Made by a program: the position numbers and the translations under genes. A stretch of 16,538 bases of DNA, taken from contig JAKSPW010000008.1 of NCBI GenBank assembly GCA_024404435.1, positions 1 to 16,538 on the forward strand, given 5' to 3'. This document shows positions 14,633-16,538 of the stretch, one piece after another. Position 1 is the stretch's first letter, and every line of letters begins with the position of its first letter. Source of the stretch: Clostridia bacterium. Its GTDB lineage: Bacteria > Bacillota > Clostridia > Oscillospirales > CAG-272. A model generated the notes under the pieces. It was not told the DNA's origin and ran no database searches. It saw nothing but the letters and a program-made list of their open reading frames with translations.

Positions 14633-15073
14633 ATGAAGCTCCATGAACTTTCACCGGCTCCCGGCTCTGCAAAGCAGGCTTGGCGTCGCGGCAGAGGTCC
14701 CGGATCCGGCAACGGTAAGACAGCCGGCAAGGGCCACAAGGGACAGAATGCCCGTTCGGGCGGCGGTGTACGCCCCGGATTTGAGGGCGGTCAGCTCCCG
14801 CTGTACAGAAAACTTCCGAAGAGAGGCTTCAAAAACAGATTTGCTAAGGTCTACACGATCGTTAACGTGGCTGACCTCAACCGTTTCAACGACGGCGATA
14901 AGGTAAATCTTGAAGTTCTCATGGAAGCCGGCATCGTTCGTCGTGAACTCGACGGTCTCAAGGTGCTCGGCAACGGCGAAATCACCAAAAAAATAACCGT
15001 TGAGGCTAAGGTCTTCTCTGCTACGGCAAAAGAAAAGATCGAAGCTGCAGGCGGCTCGGTTGAGGTGATCTAA
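14633..15073 (+). CDS. rplO: 50S ribosomal protein L15 (uL15)
   Basis: The 146-residue product is L15. It shows [12 protein letters not shown], the Gly/Lys/Arg-rich [44 protein letters not shown] and the globular C-terminus ending [16 protein letters not shown] lies upstream of the ATG. Its last codons plus stop hold the secY ribosome binding site, GAGGTGATC at 15062-15070. Confidence 0.98.
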   Translation: MKLHELSPAPGSAKQAWRRGRGPGSGNGKTAGKGHKGQNARSGGGVRPGFEGGQLPLYRKLPKRGFKNRFAKVYTIVNVADLNRFNDGDKVNLEVLMEAGIVRRELDGLKVLGNGEITKKITVEAKVFSATAKEKIEAAGGSVEVI

Positions 15074-16408
15074 GTGTTTGAAACGATAAGAAATGCATGG
15101 AAACTTGCCGATCTCAGAAAGAAGATCATCTACACACTGATCATCATCTTTATCTACAGAATCGGTACAGCGCTCCCCATTCCGTATCTTGACGGCGCAC
15201 TTCTTCAGAACGCATCTCTTCAGGCAGACGGTTCCGTTTTCCAGTACCTGAATATCCTTTCCGGTAACGCTTTCTCAAACGGAACGCTGTTCGCACTCGG
15301 TATCAACCCGTACATCACGGCATCCATCGTGCTGCAGCTCCTCTGCGTTGCGATCCCCGCCCTTGAGAGACTCTCCAAGGAAGGCGAGGAAGGCAGGAAG
15401 AAGATCAACCAGCTTACCAGATACATCACTGTCGGCCTCGGTCTGCTGACCGCTTTCGGTTACTACAGACTCCTCTCGTCCTACGGTGTAATCACCGAGA
15501 CGGGCTTCTTCCCGGCAGTCGTGATCATCGCCTGCTACTGCGCAGGCTCCGCACTCGTGATGTGGATCGCTGAAAAGATCAATGAGAACGGTATCGGAAA
15601 CGGTATCTCCATCATCCTTTTTGCGAACATCATCTCGCGTCTCCCCAGCATGGTCCTTTCCCTTATCAAGATGGTAACGGGCAAGTTCCCGTCTGAGACG
15701 GACGCAGCTACGGGCGCAGCTCTCAGCTACTTCCCCTGGTGGGCAGGCGTCATCATCGCAGTCGTTGCAGTTATCGTTGCGATCGCAATGGTAGCGTTCA
15801 GCGTCTGGATGACGAACAGTGAGAGAAAGCTCCCGATCCAGTATGCAAAGAAGGTCGTCGGCAGAAAGATGTACGGCGGTCAGAGCTCCAACCTGCCCAT
15901 TAAGGTCAACATGGTCGGTGTCATGCCCATCATCTTCGCCAACTCCATCATCACCATCCCCGCAACGATCGACATGTTCGTCCGCGGCAACGGCAAGGTG
16001 TGGAGATTCCTCGTGGACAAGGTCTTCTCAAGCGGAAGCCTCCTCTACGCTCTTCTGACGCTCGTACTCCTCGTAGCGTTCGCATACTTCTATATTGCGA
16101 TCTCCTTCAACCCCGTTGAAGTCGCAAACAACATCAAGAATCAGGGCGGATTTATCCCCGGCATCAGACCCGGCCGTCCGACGTCTGACTACATCTCAAA
16201 GGTTCTCTCCAGAATCACGTTCATCGGTGCAATCCTTCTTGCAGTCGTTGCAATTCTCCCGCTTCTCGTGAACATCTTCTCGGGCGGCAGATTCGCATCC
16301 CTCGCATTCGGAGGATCTTCAGTCATCATCGTCGTCGGTGTCGTTCTTGAAACGATCCGCGAGATCGAAGCTCAGATGACTATGAGACACTACAAGAGCT
16401 TCCTCGAT
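15074..16408 (+). CDS. secY: Preprotein translocase subunit SecY (natural stop missing at the contig join)
   Basis: The frame begins with GTG 15074 immediately after the rplO stop, served by the extended ribosome binding site GAGGTGATC (15062-15070, 8 nt from GAGG to GTG). SecY is the central channel of the Sec translocase. Residues 1-445 are collinear with the family: the plug region after the first helix, GINPYITASIVLQLL (76-90), the cytoplasmic loop with ERKLPIQYAKK (250-260) and SSNLPIKVNMVGVMPIIFA (271-289), NPVEVANNIKNQGGFIPGIRPG (346-367), and the C-terminal ETIREIEAQMTMRHYKSFLD (426-445). SecY normally ends at this point. Here the next codon is TAC and the frame stays open to the window edge, where the sequence is no longer SecY (see the neighbouring fragment). 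The end given is where family similarity stops. Confidence 0.95.
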
Positions 16409-16410
16409 TA
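16390..16410. other. Probable chimeric junction between secY and an unrelated gene fragment
   Basis: These 21 bases fit both genes: on the plus strand they encode the SecY end YKSFLD plus the first two bases of a stop-like TA, and on the minus strand they encode VIEEALV of an Fe-S scaffold protein. Left of it only SecY makes sense; right of it only the scaffold protein does. A short shared string of this length is what an assembler or a microhomology join would leave. Confidence 0.7.
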
Positions 16411-16537
16411 CGCCATTCTTAACGTTGAGGGAAAGCTTGCAGGCGCCCTGCTGAGGAGCGCACCAGCCAATACCGTGTGTAAAACCGGAGATATCTTCAA
16501 TCTTTTTCGCATGGACCCACTTGCCCTCTTCAGGGAT
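16391..16537 (-). CDS. Internal fragment of a NifU-like iron-sulfur cluster assembly scaffold protein
   Basis: On the minus strand, in the frame starting at 16537, 49 codons read IPEEGKWVHAKKIEDISG, then FTHGIGWCAPQQGACKLSLN, then VKNGVIEEALV. This matches what I know of the NifU-like scaffold often encoded beside a GGGtGRT protein in anaerobic Clostridia, where GVGWCAPQQGxCKL is a hallmark and the text continues ETxGCSGMTHSAAM. Here the similarity stops after EEALV, where the reading enters SecY sequence in reverse. Both ends are missing: the N-terminus lies beyond the window edge and the C-terminus is lost at the junction. It probably belongs to another locus or another genome. Family call is from memory of the conserved motif. 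Confidence 0.75.
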
Positions 16538-16538
16538 G

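Noticed and set aside
15074..16538. SecY with a genuine C-terminal extension of about 43 residues
   Set aside because: The extension begins exactly where SecY should stop, and the same bases read on the other strand as a conserved Fe-S scaffold segment.

Overview
The window looks like a contig from an anaerobic member of the Bacillota, class Clostridia (an Oscillospirales-like gut lineage is my guess). Three things point there: the unbroken Firmicutes order of the S10/spc ribosomal operons, strong AGGAGG ribosome binding sites, and a left arm holding MnmM (YtqB family), a YdiF-like ABC-F ATPase and a TPM-domain protein. There are no rRNA or tRNA genes, IS elements, phage genes or CRISPR arrays.

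Left arm (1-4760, all minus strand). Read in transcription order from right to left it holds an unrecognised protein with about eight membrane segments (3861-4760), a secreted/anchored TPM-domain protein with a Gly/Tyr/Arg/Gln-rich tail (2851-3837), a two-domain ABC-F ATPase (843-2762), the tRNA wobble-uridine methyltransferase MnmM (54-620), and the first 10 codons of a further gene cut by the window edge (1-30). The gap between the ABC-F gene and mnmM (640-841) is filled by an array of nine short stem-loops. Their 7-nt spacer switches orientation in the middle.

Divergent control region (4761-5384). A minus-strand -10 box serves the left arm. A near-ideal sigma-A promoter (TTGATT, 17 bp, TGG-TATAAT) with A/T-rich upstream sequence drives the ribosomal cluster. 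The transcript starts with a leader of about 245 nt. It contains foldable stems and a possible 46-codon Cys-containing leader ORF with its own Shine-Dalgarno sequence.

Ribosomal cluster (5385-16408, all plus strand): rpsJ, rplC, rplD, rplW, rplB, rpsS, rplV, rpsC, rplP, rpmC, rpsQ, rplN, rplX, rplE, rpsN (zinc type), rpsH, rplF, rplR, rpsE, rpmD, rplO, secY. Most genes are tightly packed or overlapping. Four gaps are larger and each contains RNA hairpins: rpsJ-rplC (201 nt), rpsQ-rplN (75 nt), rpsN-rpsH (214 nt, also a possible internal promoter) and rplR-rpsE (68 nt). These are the best candidates for undescribed cis-regulation of ribosomal protein synthesis. S3 carries an unusual tail of about 80 residues built on RGDRR-type repeats.

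Right end (about 16390-16538). The secY homology ends at the expected C-terminus, but no stop codon follows. The last roughly 130-147 bases read on the minus strand as an internal piece of a NifU-like iron-sulfur cluster scaffold protein. I interpret this as a chimeric contig end joined through a short shared sequence, not a real fusion gene. No new defence, mobile or biosynthetic system is visible.
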